Source of the DNA: Earliella scabrosa
Taxonomy: Eukaryota; Basidiomycota; Agaricomycetes; Polyporales; Polyporaceae
Reading direction: 5' to 3'
DNA: 64,000 nucleotides
Assembly (NCBI GenBank): GCA_022605405.1
Contig: JABYQQ010000014.1
Coordinates: forward strand, 1,178,001 to 1,242,000
Position numbers and translations under genes: made by a program. Positions 61,405-64,000 of the stretch are shown here, in pieces. The notes below the pieces were generated by a model. That model had not been told where the DNA came from and searched no databases. It saw only the letters and a list, made by a program, of their open reading frames with translations. Positions within the stretch are counted from its first letter, which is position 1; every line of letters begins with the position of its first letter.

Positions 61405-64000
61405 CTAAACTTCTCGCTGTGCTACCCACAGCTCTATTCCCACAGGTGCCGTCGCTGCAATGTAAAGTCGAGTGTCAGATTCGGAACCAGTTCCAGTAAG
61501 GTGGGAGACAGACCTATGGCTTCAGTGTCCGCGCGATACGCAAACATGCTCCATCTCTCCGTCCTCATCCTCTCGACCCGTTTGCGGCTGAGTTTGAAGC
61601 GGATGCATTCCTCGAACTTGACGTACTCCAGGGCGGTGAGAATGAAGAACGTGCCTGGCGCCGGAGTCGAGTCCCCCTCGAAAGCCTCCCAGACTTCCGC
61701 CATCAGGGCCCTCGGGTCGAGGAGGTCGGATCTGTATAACACCAGGTGTATACACGGGTCGTGTGGTGTGTGTCCGAGCTCGTCGAACGGCCGAACGGCT
61801 GGCCGGACCGGCGCCTCCCATACGACGATGTCGTCCGGATCGCGCGAGAAGTCCGCTGGGAGGGAGCCGGCAATTGGGAAGGGAATCGCGTGGTATGCTG
61901 TCGCGATGATGTTCTCAAACTCCACAAGCCAGGGATCGGTGCGCACTCTACGTGATTGTATGCGCTCCTGCTGATAGCTAACGGGGATGGGGTAGACATC
62001 GGCATACGGTAGGATGTCGGAATCCATGCGCCCGCTCAAAATACGCGCGAGGTACTCTGATAGCCAATGTCCAGGGTAGCCAACGTCGTGGAGGTAGAGC
62101 AGGAGTCCGAAGAAGGCGACGAGGTTATGCGGGAGGCGGATGTTTCTGGGAGGTGGCGGAGAGTCTCCGTAGACCAGTATGTTGAAGAGGACACGGGTCA
62201 GCCAAGACGTGAACGCGGTGCGCGCTGCGAGCTCGGACAATGGCCGAGGAAGTGACTTTTTACCCAGGATAAGCGTACTAAGCAGGGCTCGCGTATGGAT
62301 CACTGAACAGCCGAGATACTGTGGAACCTCCTGCGGAAGGAGGTGTGTGTACCTACGCGTGGCGAGTCTGTCAGCCCAAGGCGGCAGTTAAGTGAAATAT
62401 AACATACGTGTGAAAGAACTCCTCGTCACCTCTCCAGGCACGAGTGTTCAGGAGTACGTTGCAAGCGACCGCCGCATCTGGATAGTCTTGTAGGACAGGG
62501 ACGATATACACGACCATGTTCATCGGCCCGTGAGTGTAATCCCTGAATCCGAAGTATCAGAAACAACGTCCCCATCCGCAATGTACTGCACTCACGGCAC
62601 GTTGCTCAGCCACATTCTGGTGTACTTCCTGGGGAAGTCCGCGGGTCGAGTGGTATCGCCACAAACGCGCATTTTGACGAGTTCCTCGGAAAGCCCTCCA
62701 CAGATGAACTCGAGGCACATATGAGAACCGAGAGTCTCTAATGCTTTCGCGACGTCCTTGAAGAAATGGTTGCATATGACCGATGCCAAAGTATCTTGCT
62801 CTTCATAATATTTCCAGACCCTGTTATTGAACCTATCGAGCCGACTGATAGTGTCGAAGACATCTATGGCGTTACGTGGGTAACCGTCCTGGTCTGAGAA
62901 GAAACGCTTGTCCGCATGGGTATAGTCCTACACTCGGTCAGTTGCAACGTCTGTTGGGCTAGGTAGTTAATCCGTACGAAGAGCGTAATGTTGGGCTGCC
63001 ATTCATCGTCAATGTGAGACAGGGCCTATGGCGGAGGTAAGCACAACCATGCTTCACGTCGAGTATGTATACAAAAGACATGCCTTCTGCCTCGCTTCAG
63101 ACGACATCGTGTGGGCGTCGCTGATTTGTATCCACGCTTCTCCAAAGGAAAGATGTCGATCGATCAAGTCGGGATCTGGTACCAACACCTTGACTTGACG
63201 ATACCAGAGCTCTTCGGTGGAAGGGAACCTGCTCCCCATCATCACACTTGGGCTGACGTTCTGGTGCGCAGAAAGCATTTTGGAAGTACTCTTTGAAAGT
63301 GACTTCCAATAGTCGATAAATTTGAGAATGGGGGGAATGGACGCTGGAGCAACATGGAGCCACTCAGGAAGATTGGGTGGAGTAGCAGACAGACGTTCCC
63401 TTAGATCATCGATAGTAGTGCGCAGTCTAGATAGAGGGCACGCGTGAGCCTTAGTGAGCCGTAGGAAACTTAGTGAACTGACCTCGTGTAGCAATACGCG
63501 GGCATGACGAAGCCACAAAAGGTATACATGAGAGTCGCAAAGATCTCGAGCTGTGCAGTTGGATCGCTCGTGCAGTTGAGTTCGTTCAAGAGCATGAAGA
63601 TACACAAATCGCGGGCGATCATGCCTTCGTGAATATCTATCAGTGTGGCGTGAACCTTGAAGTGATCCTGGTTCTCCTGTGGCAGGCCCTCGTAAGAGTG
63701 ATGCAGACCGCATAGTGTTGCGAATACATGTCTGCCTGTAATGCAAGTACTCAGTATGGGGGAACATTCTGATACGCGTATGTCGACGTCGTACCATCTC
63801 CCACTCCTCCAAATAGAAGCGCGATGTCAGAGAGGCGCTCTGGCGCAAACGTCTTGATGTCGAGAGGATAGTGGGTTGGACAACTTGGACCCCAGCCGCG
63901 AGTAAGGTCTATGAGCTCGTCGTGACCGATCTTGAGTTTGCATCTTCGTGAGCATAAATCACCACATCAAGAATACGACCTACGGGATAGTACTCAATGC
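61405..64000 (-). CDS. TPR-DUF4470 protein, paralogue F (5' end beyond window)
   Basis: Visible exons: 64000-63984 (end of exon 4, partial), 63930-63795, 63735-63483, 63426-63084, 63025-62978, 62927-62596, 62542-62408, 62352-61514 and 61454-61405, all in frame. DUF4470 reads LFGGVGDGRHVFATLCGLHHSY...LIDIHEGMIARDLC. Exon 7 is the short form (343 nt) and exon 5 is 136 nt, both as in A. The C-terminal part shares PADFSRDPDDIVVWE with PADVSRDPDDIVVWE in A. Intron 7 starts with GC (CAGAAG|GCATGT); frame requires this donor. The TPR-encoding exons lie to the right of the window. Confidence 0.82.

Overview
The window is nuclear DNA of a filamentous fungus, almost certainly an agaricomycete basidiomycete (mushroom or polypore). 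Genes are GC-rich and cut by many 45-60 bp GT-AG introns. The gene families present are typical of Agaricomycetes: KDZ transposase with a CxC2 cysteine cluster, TET/JBP-like dioxygenase, FunK1 kinase, an OTT_1508-type deaminase, and an expanded TPR-DUF4470 family. No rRNA, tRNA or CRISPR array was found.

Layout. 1-14.6 kb, minus strand: a KDZ transposase (runs off the left edge) and a TET/JBP-like 2-oxoglutarate/Fe(II) dioxygenase, probably one KDZ-type mobile block. It is split by a young Ty1/copia retrotransposon (4058-10938) with 593-bp LTRs and a 5-bp target duplication; that element is itself broken in pol by an inverted solo LTR with its own 5-bp duplication. 15.9-22 kb: a long disordered protein with a six-cysteine cluster, two related unknown genes, and an AT-rich island with a 25-bp-arm perfect hairpin. 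22-25.4 kb: gene-poor, with a 77-78 bp minisatellite that abuts a 5'-truncated DUF4470 gene.

25.4-64 kb: six TPR-DUF4470 paralogues (A-F). A, B and C are on plus; D, E and F are on minus, facing them across about 16 kb. All share one 12-exon plan with several exon lengths identical to the base. The outermost copies A and F share a short form of exon 7 and a 136-nt exon 5; the inner four share the long form and a 130-nt exon 5. This gives a mirror-image array. Between the arms lie a FunK1 protein kinase, acetyl-CoA synthetase (the one clear housekeeping enzyme), a nuclear-looking DUF2461 protein with micro-exons, and a zinc-dependent deaminase. The deaminase gene and a DJ-1/PfpI gene fragment lie between two direct copies of a roughly 350-400 bp repeat.

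The genes do not form one pathway. The window reads as a hot spot of transposon activity and lineage-specific gene expansion around a few conserved genes. Most exon models here were derived by eye from splice consensus and reading-frame closure; the A-F, DUF2461 and FunK1 models close in frame throughout (A only from its surviving exon 3 onward).
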